From Aestuariicoccus sp032586235 (lineage in GTDB: Bacteria > Pseudomonadota > Alphaproteobacteria > Rhodobacterales > Rhodobacteraceae), in NCBI RefSeq assembly GCF_032586235.1, contig NZ_JAWHTD010000012.1, positions 1 to 64,000 of the forward strand: a stretch of DNA of 64,000 nt, written 5' to 3'. Positions within the stretch are counted from its first letter, which is position 1. Every line of letters begins with the position of its first letter. The notes under the pieces are model-generated. The model did not search any database and had not been told where the DNA came from. It worked only from the letters and a program-made list of their open reading frames with translations. Below are positions 17,774 through 26,914 of this stretch, piece after piece. The translations under genes and the position numbers were made by a program.

Positions 17774-18696
17774 GCCCCTGCCTCCATCAATGCCTCTACA
17801 TGGGCCTTCGTCGCCTCGGCCAATGCGCCCAGATCATAGCCCCCTTCCAGGGTCGAGACCACCCGGCCCTCGCAGACCTCCGCCGCGATGGCGCACAATT
17901 CACGGGTCAGCCAGGCGAAATCGCCGGTCGCCCAGTTGAGGTTCGCCAGAGGGTCGTCCTGATGCGCGTCGAACCCGGCCGACAGGATGATCAGCTCGGG
18001 CCGGAACGCGCGCAGGCGCGGGAAGACCTGGGCCTCGTAGGCCGCGCGCATCTTGGCACCGCCGCTGCCGGGCGGCAGGGGCACGTTCAGGATGTTGTCA
18101 TGCGCTCCGCGCTCGGACGGGTCGCCCGAACCGGGCCAGAGCGGCATCTGCTGGCTGGTCACCACCAGCGCGCGCGCCTCGTCCCAAAGAAGGTCCTGCG
18201 TGCCGTTGCCGTGATGCACGTCGAAATCCACCACCGCCACGCGGGCCAGCCCATGCGCGTCCAGCGCGTGTTTCGCCGCCAGCGCCGCGTTGCCGAAAAG
18301 GCAGAACCCCATCGGCGTCTGCCGCTCGGCGTGGTGCCCCGGGGGACGGATGGCGCAAAAGGCGTTCTGCGCCTCGCCGGCCAGCACCGCATCCACCGCC
18401 CTGAGCACCGCCCCCGCCCCGCGCAGCGCCGCCGAGAGCGAGCCCGGCGACAGCCAGGTATCGCCGTCGATCTGGTGTAACCCCTTGGCGGGCAGCGCGG
18501 CCCTGATCGCATCGATATGCGCCTGCGGATGCACGCGCCGCAGATCGTCGTCCGTCGCCTCGGGCGCGGTCAGGCGCATCAGGTCGAGCGGCGCCAGCGC
18601 GTGCAGCACATGTTCCAGCCGCGCCACGCGTTCGGGGTGACCGTCCGGTGTGACATGCTCCAGACACTCGGCATGCGTGATCAAAGCAGTGGTCAT
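17770..18696 (-). CDS. Histone deacetylase family (acetoin utilisation-type) protein
   Basis: A 308-residue zinc hydrolase of the arginase/deacetylase superfamily. Motifs are CAIRPPGHHAERQTPMGFC, VAVVDFDVHHGNGTQDLLW with the zinc-binding Asp/His, and LIILSAGFDAHQDDPLANL. The end has the YDLGALAE segment. Bacterial relatives remove acetyl groups from acetylpolyamines or unknown small substrates. The start MTTALITHAEC fits the usual N-terminus. It heads the xseB-ispA-dxs run, a gene order often kept in alphaproteobacteria. Confidence 0.9.
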   Translation of the reverse strand: MTTALITHAECLEHVTPDGHPERVARLEHVLHALAPLDLMRLTAPEATDDDLRRVHPQAHIDAIRAALPAKGLHQIDGDTWLSPGSLSAALRGAGAVLRAVDAVLAGEAQNAFCAIRPPGHHAERQTPMGFCLFGNAALAAKHALDAHGLARVAVVDFDVHHGNGTQDLLWDEARALVVTSQQMPLWPGSGDPSERGAHDNILNVPLPPGSGGAKMRAAYEAQVFPRLRAFRPELIILSAGFDAHQDDPLANLNWATGDFAWLTRELCAIAAEVCEGRVVSTLEGGYDLGALAEATKAHVEALMEAGA

Positions 18697-18765
18697 CTTG
18701 GCCCTTCTTCTGTTCGAAATCCCGTTTCGCGACACCTGCCAGCCCGCGCCGCGGGCTTCAAGCCG

Positions 18766-19467
18766 CTAGTCCGGCGCCAGCATATAGCCCGCGCCGCGCA
18801 CGGTCTGAAGATAGCGCGGCTGCTTGGGGTCGGCCTCCAGCTTGCGCCGAAGCCGGGTGATCTGCACATCCACCGCGCGTTCCTGCGCCTGGCCCTTGTC
18901 GCGGCCCAGATCCTCGACCAGTTTGGCGCGGCTGATCGGCTCGCCCGGTTTCGCAGAAAAGATCTTCATCAGCTGGCTTTCCGTGGCGGTCAGCCGCACC
19001 GGATCGTCGCCCTTCCACATCTCGCCGCGCTCGATGTCATAGCGGATCGGGCCCAGCGTGATCAGCTTGGGCGCGCTGTCCTCGGCGCTGGTGTCGGGCA
19101 TGCGCCGCAGGATCGCGTTGATCCGCAGCAGCAGCTCTTTTGGTTCGAACGGCTTGGCCAGGTAATCGTCCGCCCCCGCCTCGAGCCCCTTGATCCGGTC
19201 GCTGGTTTCCGCCCGTGCGGTCAGCAGCAGGATCGGCGTGGTCGAGTTTTCGCGGATGCCGCGGGTCAGGCTGACCCCGTCCTCGCCGGGCATCATCACG
19301 TCAAGCACGATCATGTCGAAGTCGAGCCCGCTGAGGATCCGCCGCGCATGGGCGGCATCTCGCGCGGCGCTGACCAGAAAGCCGTGCCGGATCAGGAATT
19401 TCTGCAACAGGCCGCGAATGCGCTCGTCGTCGTCGACGATCAGCAGATGCGCATCGGGATCGGCCAT
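18766..19467 (-). CDS. petR: OmpR-family response regulator (PetR-like)
   Basis: A 233-residue two-domain regulator. The receiver domain (1-120) has the acidic pocket DDDERIRG, phosphoacceptor Asp in FDMIVLDVMMPGEDGVSL, and Lys in DYLAKPFEPKEL. The winged-helix DNA-binding domain includes VQITRLRRKLEADPKQPRYL and VRGAGYML. The immediately upstream MarR-family partner matches the petP-petR pair first described beside the cytochrome bc1 genes in Rhodobacter capsulatus. Those petABC genes are not here. No cognate kinase is adjacent. Confidence 0.88.
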   Translation of the reverse strand: MADPDAHLLIVDDDERIRGLLQKFLIRHGFLVSAARDAAHARRILSGLDFDMIVLDVMMPGEDGVSLTRGIRENSTTPILLLTARAETSDRIKGLEAGADDYLAKPFEPKELLLRINAILRRMPDTSAEDSAPKLITLGPIRYDIERGEMWKGDDPVRLTATESQLMKIFSAKPGEPISRAKLVEDLGRDKGQAQERAVDVQITRLRRKLEADPKQPRYLQTVRGAGYMLAPD

Positions 19468-19976
19468 CAGCGCGGCTCCCGCAGCTTTTGGTAATGGCGC
19501 TGCAGATCGGTATCCATCATCGCCTCAAGCACGCGTTTGAACCCGGCCACGGCCTCGGGCCCGGCCTGTCGGTAGGCCGCGCGCATCCGTTCGCGCTGCG
19601 CGTCGGACAATTTCCGTTCCAGCGCCTCTCCGGCCTCGGTCAGAAACAGGTGACGCTCGCGCTTGTCGACCCTGCCCACCCGGCTTTCCACCAGCCCGTC
19701 GGCCATCAGCGTGCGCAGCACGCGGTTCAGCGATTGCTTGGTCACGCCGAGGATCGACAGCAGGTTGTTGACCGTCGTGCCGGGCGCGCCGTTGATGAAA
19801 TGGATCGCCCGGTGATGCGCGCGGCCATAGCCCATGTCCTGCAGGATGCGGTCGGGATCGGCGGTAAAGCCGCGATAGGCAAAGAACATCGCCTCGATGC
19901 CCTGTCTCAGCTGATCGTCTGTCAGGAAGAGAAGCGATTCGCCGCTTCGGGGCTGCGTGGATTGAACCTCGGCCAT
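19467..19976 (-). CDS. petP: MarR-family transcriptional regulator (PetP-like)
   Basis: A 169-residue winged-helix protein. VNNLLSILGVTKQSLNRVLR is the HTH with its recognition helix, and DGLVESRVGRVDKRERHLFL is the wing, followed by C-terminal dimer helices. It overlaps petR by one base (TGATG). R. capsulatus petP is the likely orthologue from gene order and sequence type. A TGTCA-N7-TGACA inverted repeat at 20014-20030 lies upstream and could be its own operator. Confidence 0.85.
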   Translation of the reverse strand: MAEVQSTQPRSGESLLFLTDDQLRQGIEAMFFAYRGFTADPDRILQDMGYGRAHHRAIHFINGAPGTTVNNLLSILGVTKQSLNRVLRTLMADGLVESRVGRVDKRERHLFLTEAGEALERKLSDAQRERMRAAYRQAGPEAVAGFKRVLEAMMDTDLQRHYQKLREPR

Positions 19977-20013
19977 CGTCGCCTCCGGCGTTTTATTGTT
20001 GCCGGCCAGTTTA

Positions 20014-20030
20014 TGTCAGCCTTGTTGACA
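20014..20030. promoter_or_regulatory. Possible MarR operator between petP and ilvE
   Basis: TGTCAGC and GTTGACA form a 17-base near-palindrome (TGTCA-N7-TGACA) 38 bases upstream of petP and 106 bases upstream of ilvE. The right arm TTGACA also looks like a -35 box for ilvE, although the -10 match at the right distance is poor. MarR proteins usually bind such 15-20 bp palindromes in their own promoters; assignment to PetP is inference. Confidence 0.35.
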
Positions 20031-20063
20031 TTCCAACCCTTAACTGGTAGCGAATCGCAGTTT

Positions 20064-20103
20064 TTGCGCAAGATTATGTCCGCTGCGGACGTATCCTGCG
20101 CAA
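20064..20103. promoter_or_regulatory. Large imperfect palindrome upstream of ilvE
   Basis: TTGCGCA-A-GAT-t-ATGTCCGC pairs with GCGGACGTATC-c-TGCGCAA around a central T (20084), giving arms of about 19-20 bases with one bulge, one mismatch and one G-T pair. The core GTCCGC-T-GCGGAC (20078-20090) is perfect. It ends 32 bases before the ilvE start. It is not followed by a T-run, so either a DNA operator or a structured leader RNA is more likely than a terminator. Confidence 0.6.
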
Positions 20104-20135
20104 CAAATGCAAATCGCTTGAAAGGGAGAACGGCG

Positions 20136-21005
20136 ATGTCAGCAGCATATGACGACCGCGACGGAAAGATCTGGATGGATGGCCAGCTGGTGGACTGGCG
20201 GGCGGCGAATGTGCATGTGCTGACACATGCCATGCATTACGCCAGCTCGGTTTTCGAGGGCGAGCGCGCCTACGGCGGCACTATCTTCCTGTCGCGCAAA
20301 CATTCCGAGCGGCTGCATTTTTCGGCCCGCCAGCTGGATTTCGAGATCCCCTACACCGTGGACGAAATCGAGGCCGCCAAGGTCGCGGTTCTGGCCGCGA
20401 ATGGCTTTACCGACGCCTATGTTCGCGCGGTCGCCTGGCGCGGGGCCGGTGAGGACATGGGCGTCGCGTCCAAGCGCAACCCGGTGCGGCTGGCCATCGC
20501 CGCCTGGGAATGGGGCAATTACTATGGCGATGCCAAGATGAAGGGCGCCAAGCTCGACATCGCCAAATGGAAGCGCCCCTCGCCAGAAACCGCGCCCAGC
20601 CATGCCAAGGCGGCCGGGCTTTACATGATCTGCACCATGTCCAAGCACGAGGCCGAGGCCAAGGGCTGTTCGGATGCGATGATGTTCGACTACCGCGGCT
20701 ATGTGGCCGAGGCGACGGGGGCCAACATCTTTTTCGTCAAGGATGGCGAGGTGCACACGCCCAAGCCCGATTGCTTCCTCAACGGTCTGACGCGGCAGAC
20801 GGTGATCGGGATGCTGAAGGACCGTCAGATCAAGGTGATCGAGCGGCACATCATGCCCGAAGAGCTGGAAGGCTTCGAGCAATGCTGGCTGACCGGCACC
20901 GCGGCCGAGGTGACCCCGGTGGGTCAGATCGGTGATTACAATTTCGAAGTGGGCGCCGTGACGCGCGAGATTTCGGAAAGCTACGAAAAGCTGGTCCGCG
21001 CCTGA
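20136..21005 (+). CDS. ilvE: Branched-chain amino acid aminotransferase
   Basis: A 289-residue PLP-dependent class IV aminotransferase, interconverting valine, leucine and isoleucine with their 2-oxo acids using glutamate/2-oxoglutarate. HAMHYASSVFEGERAYGG is the conserved N-terminal segment. The PLP Lys lies in SHAKAAGLYMICTMSKHEA, and YRGYVAEATGANIFFVKDG and LNGLTRQTVIGML are further signature regions. The start MSAAYDDRDG has AAAGGGAG upstream; the longer open frame through petP is an antisense shadow. An intrinsic terminator follows. Confidence 0.95.
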   Translation: MSAAYDDRDGKIWMDGQLVDWRAANVHVLTHAMHYASSVFEGERAYGGTIFLSRKHSERLHFSARQLDFEIPYTVDEIEAAKVAVLAANGFTDAYVRAVAWRGAGEDMGVASKRNPVRLAIAAWEWGNYYGDAKMKGAKLDIAKWKRPSPETAPSHAKAAGLYMICTMSKHEAEAKGCSDAMMFDYRGYVAEATGANIFFVKDGEVHTPKPDCFLNGLTRQTVIGMLKDRQIKVIERHIMPEELEGFEQCWLTGTAAEVTPVGQIGDYNFEVGAVTREISESYEKLVRA

Positions 21006-21024
21006 TCGCCGCCAAGCGGGTTTT

Positions 21025-21050
21025 CGGCCGGGCCTCTGCCCGGCCGTTTG
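21025..21050 (+). terminator. Terminator-like hairpin after ilvE
   Basis: CGGCCGGGC-CTCT-GCCCGGCCG (9-bp stem) followed by a short TTTG, 19 bases after the ilvE stop. The T-run is weak, so it may work bidirectionally with the convergent PAS gene. Confidence 0.6.
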
Positions 21051-21053
21051 CGT

Positions 21054-22301
21054 TCAGGTCAGCGCGCGCAGCATCGAAGTATTGCTCTGGATGACGGTGT
21101 TGCGCTCGACGATCTTGGACAGCCTGCTCTCGATCTCGTCCTGACAAGCATCCAGCTGTTCCACGATCCCGGCCAGCGAGTCGCCGGATCCGGACAGCGA
21201 CGCGCTTTCGATCTTGCACATCATCCGGGTAGAGCTGAGCCCGGTGACATAGCGCTTCATGTCCAGCACGCTGCGCGACAGGCGCCCCGCCCCCGTCTCG
21301 ACCACCTTGAGCGCCTGGGCGGCGTTGGCTTTGTATTTCTCGGCCTCCTGGGTCAGGATCCGCTGTTCTGTATCCACGTCGACCCCGCCCATGTCCTGAT
21401 GACGGCTTTGGGCAAAGGACGTGGCCATCATCGACTGCACCGACGCAAGGCAGGTCAGAAAGGCGCCATTGACGATCGAGCCGCGGATGCGCACGAAGGC
21501 GCTGTCGTCACCATCGACGAAATCGCGCACCCAGTTCGCCATCTCGTCCAGCATCGAGCCGTAGTTCACCGAAATCGCGCTGATCGGGCCGCCGGCGTTT
21601 TCCAGCCGCGATGCGAGGATACGCATGTTCATGGGCACCGTGCGGATCGCCTTGAACGATTCGGTCATCTGCTCGGTCTCGGTCCGGATGTCGTCGATCG
21701 CGGCTTGCATCAGGCCAAAGCGGCGTTGCGCGGCATCCTGCGGTTCGCCCAGCCGCGCGGCCCGCGCCGCGCATTCCTGCGTCAGCGCGTCGGCCTGAAA
21801 CGCGTCGTAATCGCTGTATCCCAGCGCGCGGATATGGGCGACGATGCTGGCGTGCCCGTCCTCGGGCGACAGGCCATCGGCCTCTTCGGCCAACACCTCG
21901 GCGTAGATGTCGCGCACCTTTTCGAAAAGCGGGGTGGAGGGTTTGATCCGGATCGACAGATAGCCGTCATCGACCGGCCAGACCGCCGCCAGTACCCAGT
22001 AATAACGCCCGTCCTTGGCCCGGTTCTTGACATAGACGGCGGTCGGATGCCCCGCCTTGAGCCGTTCCCATTTCAGATGAAACGCCCCGCGCGGCATGTC
22101 GGGGTGGCGCACCAGTTTGTGCGGGGCTTTCAGCAATTCGGACCATTCGAAGCCGGAAATCCTGCGGAACACATCGTTGCCCGACAGGATCACACCGCGC
22201 TGGTCAGTGCGCGAATAAAAACATTCCCGGAAATCGAACGGCACCTCGCCGCGGGTGTTCTGGCGGGCCTGGCTGGCAAGCTGCGTATCGTGCTGGGTCA
22301 T
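21054..22301 (-). CDS. PAS domain protein with helical signalling-like tail
   Basis: A 415-residue soluble protein. Residues about 25-125 form a PAS domain of the aerotaxis type (YSRTDQRGVILSGNDVFRRI, HKLVRHPDMPRGAFHLKWE, RYYWVLAAVWPV). The rest is long helices (IDDIRTETEQMTESFKAIRT, LTQEAEKYKANAAQAL, IVERNTVIQSNTSML), resembling a chemoreceptor stalk but lacking the strongly conserved methyl-accepting hairpin tip. The ATG at 22301 was chosen for the AGGA eight bases upstream. Likely a cytoplasmic redox/energy sensor (heme or flavin in the PAS is inference). Partners are unknown. Confidence 0.75.
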   Translation of the reverse strand: MTQHDTQLASQARQNTRGEVPFDFRECFYSRTDQRGVILSGNDVFRRISGFEWSELLKAPHKLVRHPDMPRGAFHLKWERLKAGHPTAVYVKNRAKDGRYYWVLAAVWPVDDGYLSIRIKPSTPLFEKVRDIYAEVLAEEADGLSPEDGHASIVAHIRALGYSDYDAFQADALTQECAARAARLGEPQDAAQRRFGLMQAAIDDIRTETEQMTESFKAIRTVPMNMRILASRLENAGGPISAISVNYGSMLDEMANWVRDFVDGDDSAFVRIRGSIVNGAFLTCLASVQSMMATSFAQSRHQDMGGVDVDTEQRILTQEAEKYKANAAQALKVVETGAGRLSRSVLDMKRYVTGLSSTRMMCKIESASLSGSGDSLAGIVEQLDACQDEIESRLSKIVERNTVIQSNTSMLRALT

Positions 22302-22396
22302 ATGAGGCATCCTGACGGGGCGTTCCGTCAAGACATCTCAGACCGACCTTGCCAAAGAATGAACGGCGGCCCGGGAAAGGTCGCCGTTCGGAAAGA

Positions 22397-23584
22397 TCAG
22401 CCCGGGCTCATCCCGCGCAGGCGCTCGGAGCGCCGCCTCAGCATTTCGACCGTGGTCAGCAGGCAAATCGAAATCGCCACCAGGATCGTCGCCACCGCAA
22501 GGATGGTGGGCGAGATCTGCTCGCGCAGGCCGGTGAACATCTGCCAGGGCAGGGTCTGCTGGTTGGCCGAGCCGACGAACAGCACCACGACCACCTCGTC
22601 GAACGAGGTGATGAAGGCAAAGAGCCCGCCCGAAATCACGCCCGGCAGAATCAGCGGCATCTGCACCCGGAAGAAGGTGGTGACCGGATCCGCGCCCATG
22701 TTGGACGCGGCCCGCGTCAGCGAGCGGTCAAAGCCCACGAGCGTGGCCGTCACGGTGATGATGACGAAGGGAATGCCCAGTGCGGCATGCGCCAGCACGA
22801 CGCCCAGATAGGTGCCCTGCAGGCCGATCCGGCTGTAGAAGAAGTACATCCCCGCCGCCGAGATGATCAGCGGCACGATCATCGGCGAAATGAGGATCGC
22901 CATGATCGTCTGGCGGAACGGCACGTGCGGCTGGCTCAGACCGATGGCCGCCAGCGTCCCGAAGCCCACCGACAGCAGCGTCGCCACCGGCGCGATCAGC
23001 AGCGAATTGCGCAGCGCCTGCTGCCATTCGCTCGAGGTGAAGAAATCGCGGTAATGCTTGAGGCTGTAGCCCTCGGGGTCAAAGCGCAGCATCTCCGGCG
23101 TGAAGGTAAAGAAATCCTCGGCGTTAAAGCTGAGCGGCATCACCACGAGGATCGGCGTTATCAGGAACACGAAGATCGCACCGCAGATCACCCGGAACGT
23201 ATAATGCCAGAGCACCTGACCGCCCGTCAGGTACGGCACCAGATGGGCGCGATAGCGGCCCTCGCCGATCCAGTAGATGAACCAGCTGAAGAACCACCCG
23301 AAGAGCGCGCCGATGACCAGCCCCGGCAGCCCGCCAAAGAGATACCCCGCCACGGCGAAGACGGCGATGACGGCCCAGCGGACCATGCGCTCTTGTTCGT
23401 GGCCCAGAACCTCCATGGCCAGAAAGCCCAGCCCGGCGATCAGCGCCGCGCCGATGATCACGCCCAATAGGGTCGATCCCTGCGCGGTGCCGATGAAGAC
23501 CCCGGCAAAGGCCCCCGCTGCCGCCAGAACCGGCAGGGTGAAGGACAGCGGCTTCTTTTCGATCGGTGTGAGAACGGCAACCAT
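22397..23584 (-). CDS. Spermidine/putrescine-type ABC permease (PotC-like) with membrane extension
   Basis: A 395-residue inner-membrane permease. From about residue 130 it reads as a normal PotC: TM segment VICGAIFVFLITPILVVMPL, then VGFGTLAAIGLSQPHVPF and the EAA loop VGFDRSLTRAASNMGADPVT that contacts the ATPase. The first about 125 residues are an additional hydrophobic block of about four segments (LPVLAAAGAFAGVFIGTA, GVIIGAALIAGLGFLAMEVL, VIAVFAVAGYLFGGLPGL and one more) not present in ordinary PotC proteins (about 265 residues). It follows the PotB-like gene by three bases. The substrate class is inferred from family only. Confidence 0.88.
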   Translation of the reverse strand: MVAVLTPIEKKPLSFTLPVLAAAGAFAGVFIGTAQGSTLLGVIIGAALIAGLGFLAMEVLGHEQERMVRWAVIAVFAVAGYLFGGLPGLVIGALFGWFFSWFIYWIGEGRYRAHLVPYLTGGQVLWHYTFRVICGAIFVFLITPILVVMPLSFNAEDFFTFTPEMLRFDPEGYSLKHYRDFFTSSEWQQALRNSLLIAPVATLLSVGFGTLAAIGLSQPHVPFRQTIMAILISPMIVPLIISAAGMYFFYSRIGLQGTYLGVVLAHAALGIPFVIITVTATLVGFDRSLTRAASNMGADPVTTFFRVQMPLILPGVISGGLFAFITSFDEVVVVLFVGSANQQTLPWQMFTGLREQISPTILAVATILVAISICLLTTVEMLRRRSERLRGMSPG

Positions 23585-23587
23585 GGC

Positions 23588-25246
23588 TCAGCCCCCCAGC
23601 TTGACGTTGTCGATGCCGACGATCCGATCGTAGCACCAGTAAAGGAGCAGGACGACCGCCAGCAGGATCGTGCCCAGCGCCGCGGCGAGCCCCCAGTTCA
23701 GTGAGCTGGAGATGTGATAGGCGATCCGGTTCGAGATGAACGTACCGGTCGTGCCGCCGACGATCTCGGGCGTGATGTAGTACCCGATGGACAGGATGAA
23801 GACGAGGATCGACCCCGCGCCGATCCCCGGCACCGATTGCGGGAAATAGACCCGCCAGAACGCGGTCCAGTTGGTCGCGCCCAGCGACTTCGCGGCGCGC
23901 ACGTACGACGGCTGGATCGTCGACATGACCGAATACATCGGCAGGATCATGAACGGCAGTAGGATATGCGTCATCGCGACGATTGTGCCGAACTGGTTGT
24001 TGATCATCACCAGCCGGGCGTCATCGGCCACCAGCCCCAGCCAGACCAGCACGTCGTTTATCACGCCTTGCTGTTGCAGCATCACCTTCCAGGCCGAGGT
24101 CCGTACCAGAAGCGAGGTCCAGAACGGCAGCAGCACCAGGATCATCAGCAGGTTCGCGGTGCGCGCCCGCAGGTTCGACAGCAGGTAGGCCACCGGATAG
24201 GCGAGCATGATACAGCTAATGGTGATCACCATCGACATGAACAACGTCCGCTTGAAGAGCAGCCCGTAGATGCGCTCGTCCTCGTCGCGGAATTCAGGGC
24301 CATCGGCGCCTTTCTGCATGTCGACAGCGTTCAGGAAATACCCCGATGTGTAATTGGGGCTGTAAACCTTGATCGTCTTCCAGACGTCGATGTCGCCCCA
24401 ATCTTCGTCGATATCGACAAAGGCCTCCTGAAAGGACACCGTTTCGAAATCGGGGCTGGCGACCAGCGCGTCGGCAGCCTTGAGCATATCCGCGCGCGGG
24501 CCGTCGTAGGACGAAACGTCGCCCGCGGCGAGGTCCTGGTAAAGCGCCGTGTGGATCAGCGTCCAGGGCTCTTCCTCCAGCGGGCTTTCTTCTTCGTCGG
24601 TCTGCATGAAGCGGGCGAAGACGCTATAGGTCTCGGCGGTGCGCGGCAGGACGTCGGAAATGCCGTCGCGCAGCTCGAACGGCGGCATGGCGCCCGCGCC
24701 TTCGGACCAGCCTTCCTGTGCCGCGATCCAGCCAGGATCGCCCATCAGTTCGGCCCAGGGGCGCGCCTCGTCCCAGTTTTCGTCCAGATCCTCGAACTGA
24801 TCCTGATAGACCTCGCCGATGTCGTCCAGCCCGCGCCCGGATTTCCGGAAGAGCGACGACACGCCGGTCTGCTCATAGTTCAGACGGGTGCCCAGCCGGG
24901 TATGCAGCTTGCGCTCGGCGGCGATGAAAATGTCGTAATAGGCGGCTTCCCAGATCTCGGCGGGCGGCAGCTCGCCGCCTTTCTCGTCCCAGTCCTGCAA
25001 CGCCGTGGTGGTGCGCGGAAGCGTTTCGGAAACGATCTGGTTCTCGACCGACCGGAACAGCATGTCGGCGATCGGCGCGATGAAGGTCACCAGAACGAAG
25101 ATCAAGAGCGGCGCGATCAGCGCCAGCGCGCGCATCTTCTGATTTCTCAGCGCCCGGTTCAGCGATTTCTTCAGCGGTGTGCCGTCAGCGGCCAGAACAG
25201 GCCCGGAATCTGCGGTCTTGTCGGGTGCGGATGCGGCGTCGCTCAT
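23588..25246 (-). CDS. Spermidine/putrescine-type ABC permease (PotB-like) with large insertion
   Basis: A 552-residue permease, nearly twice the usual PotB length. TM1 (RALALIAPLLIFVLVTFIAP, about residues 38-60) is followed by about 265 acidic, polar residues (to about 330; for example EAFVDIDEDWGDIDVWKTIK) that should sit in the periplasm. Ordinary permease sequence resumes with FMSMVITISCIMLAYPVAYL, VLLPFWTSLLVRTSAWKVML and the EAA loop VRAAKSLGATNWTAFWRVYF. The ATG at 25246 starts five bases after the DUF1330 stop; a TTG 21 bases upstream is an alternative. The insertion may help dock the binding protein (inference). Confidence 0.88.
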   Translation of the reverse strand: MSDAASAPDKTADSGPVLAADGTPLKKSLNRALRNQKMRALALIAPLLIFVLVTFIAPIADMLFRSVENQIVSETLPRTTTALQDWDEKGGELPPAEIWEAAYYDIFIAAERKLHTRLGTRLNYEQTGVSSLFRKSGRGLDDIGEVYQDQFEDLDENWDEARPWAELMGDPGWIAAQEGWSEGAGAMPPFELRDGISDVLPRTAETYSVFARFMQTDEEESPLEEEPWTLIHTALYQDLAAGDVSSYDGPRADMLKAADALVASPDFETVSFQEAFVDIDEDWGDIDVWKTIKVYSPNYTSGYFLNAVDMQKGADGPEFRDEDERIYGLLFKRTLFMSMVITISCIMLAYPVAYLLSNLRARTANLLMILVLLPFWTSLLVRTSAWKVMLQQQGVINDVLVWLGLVADDARLVMINNQFGTIVAMTHILLPFMILPMYSVMSTIQPSYVRAAKSLGATNWTAFWRVYFPQSVPGIGAGSILVFILSIGYYITPEIVGGTTGTFISNRIAYHISSSLNWGLAAALGTILLAVVLLLYWCYDRIVGIDNVKLGG

Positions 25247-25250
25247 GATA

Positions 25251-25538
25251 TCAAGTGCCTTCGACAAGGATAATTGTGCTGGTCGCGGTCCGGCGGCGGA
25301 TTTCGGCGACCTGCTGGTACTCGGGATCGTGATATGCGGCCTTGGCGGTCTCGTAATCGGGGAATTCGATCACCACGTGGCGGTTCTGAGTCTCGCCTTC
25401 CATGGTTTCGGACGCGCCGCCGCGCACGATGAATTTCGCGCCGAACTTTTCGAGGATCGGCGTGTCCTTCTCGACGTACTCCTTGTACGCCTCGGGGTCG
25501 TTCACTGTGATGTGTCCGATGATGTAGCCCTTGGGCAT
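25251..25538 (-). CDS. DUF1330 domain protein
   Basis: A 95-residue ferredoxin-fold (dimeric alpha-beta barrel) protein. MPKGYIIGHITVNDPEAYKE, EKFGAKFIVRGGASETMEGE and VVIEFPDYETAKAAYHDPEY are the typical DUF1330 blocks. Members are small cytoplasmic proteins of unknown activity. Its place inside the importer operon, between the binding-protein and permease genes, suggests a role in handling the imported compound. Confidence 0.88.
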   Translation of the reverse strand: MPKGYIIGHITVNDPEAYKEYVEKDTPILEKFGAKFIVRGGASETMEGETQNRHVVIEFPDYETAKAAYHDPEYQQVAEIRRRTATSTIILVEGT

Positions 25539-25555
25539 GTCGCTCCCCCGGTTGG

Positions 25556-25585
25556 GGCGTAAGGCGGGCGAACCCGCCCTACGCC
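25556..25585. repeat. Intercistronic hairpin 1 (REP-like)
   Basis: GGCGTAAGGCGGG and CCCGCCCTACGCC form a 13-bp stem with one mismatch (a G-T wobble on the minus strand) around CGAA. It lies between the binding-protein and DUF1330 genes of the importer operon and may stabilise the upstream mRNA or reduce readthrough. Confidence 0.7.
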
Positions 25586-25599
25586 GTATCGTTGCCTGT

Positions 25600-25621
25600 A
25601 TGGCGGGGGTTACCCCGCCAT
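25600..25621. repeat. Intercistronic hairpin 2
   Basis: ATGGCGGGG-GTTA-CCCCGCCAT is a perfect 9-bp stem seven bases downstream of the binding-protein stop codon. With the neighbouring hairpin it makes a double stem-loop, as is often found after abundant periplasmic binding-protein cistrons. Confidence 0.75.
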
Positions 25622-25628
25622 CACGCGA

Positions 25629-26750
<1,122 letters not shown>

Positions 26751-26914
26751 ACTTATCTCCCTAGTGGCCCGGTAACTTAAGGGGGACGGGTTATGGGCCA
26801 TTTTCGCCCCAACCCCCCTGTGTGCATCGCGCCCATCCGTCCGTTCGCCGAACACTGCACGCGATATCTTGCAGACCGTAATGCAACGCAGACGCGTGGC
26901 AACGGTTCCTGACG

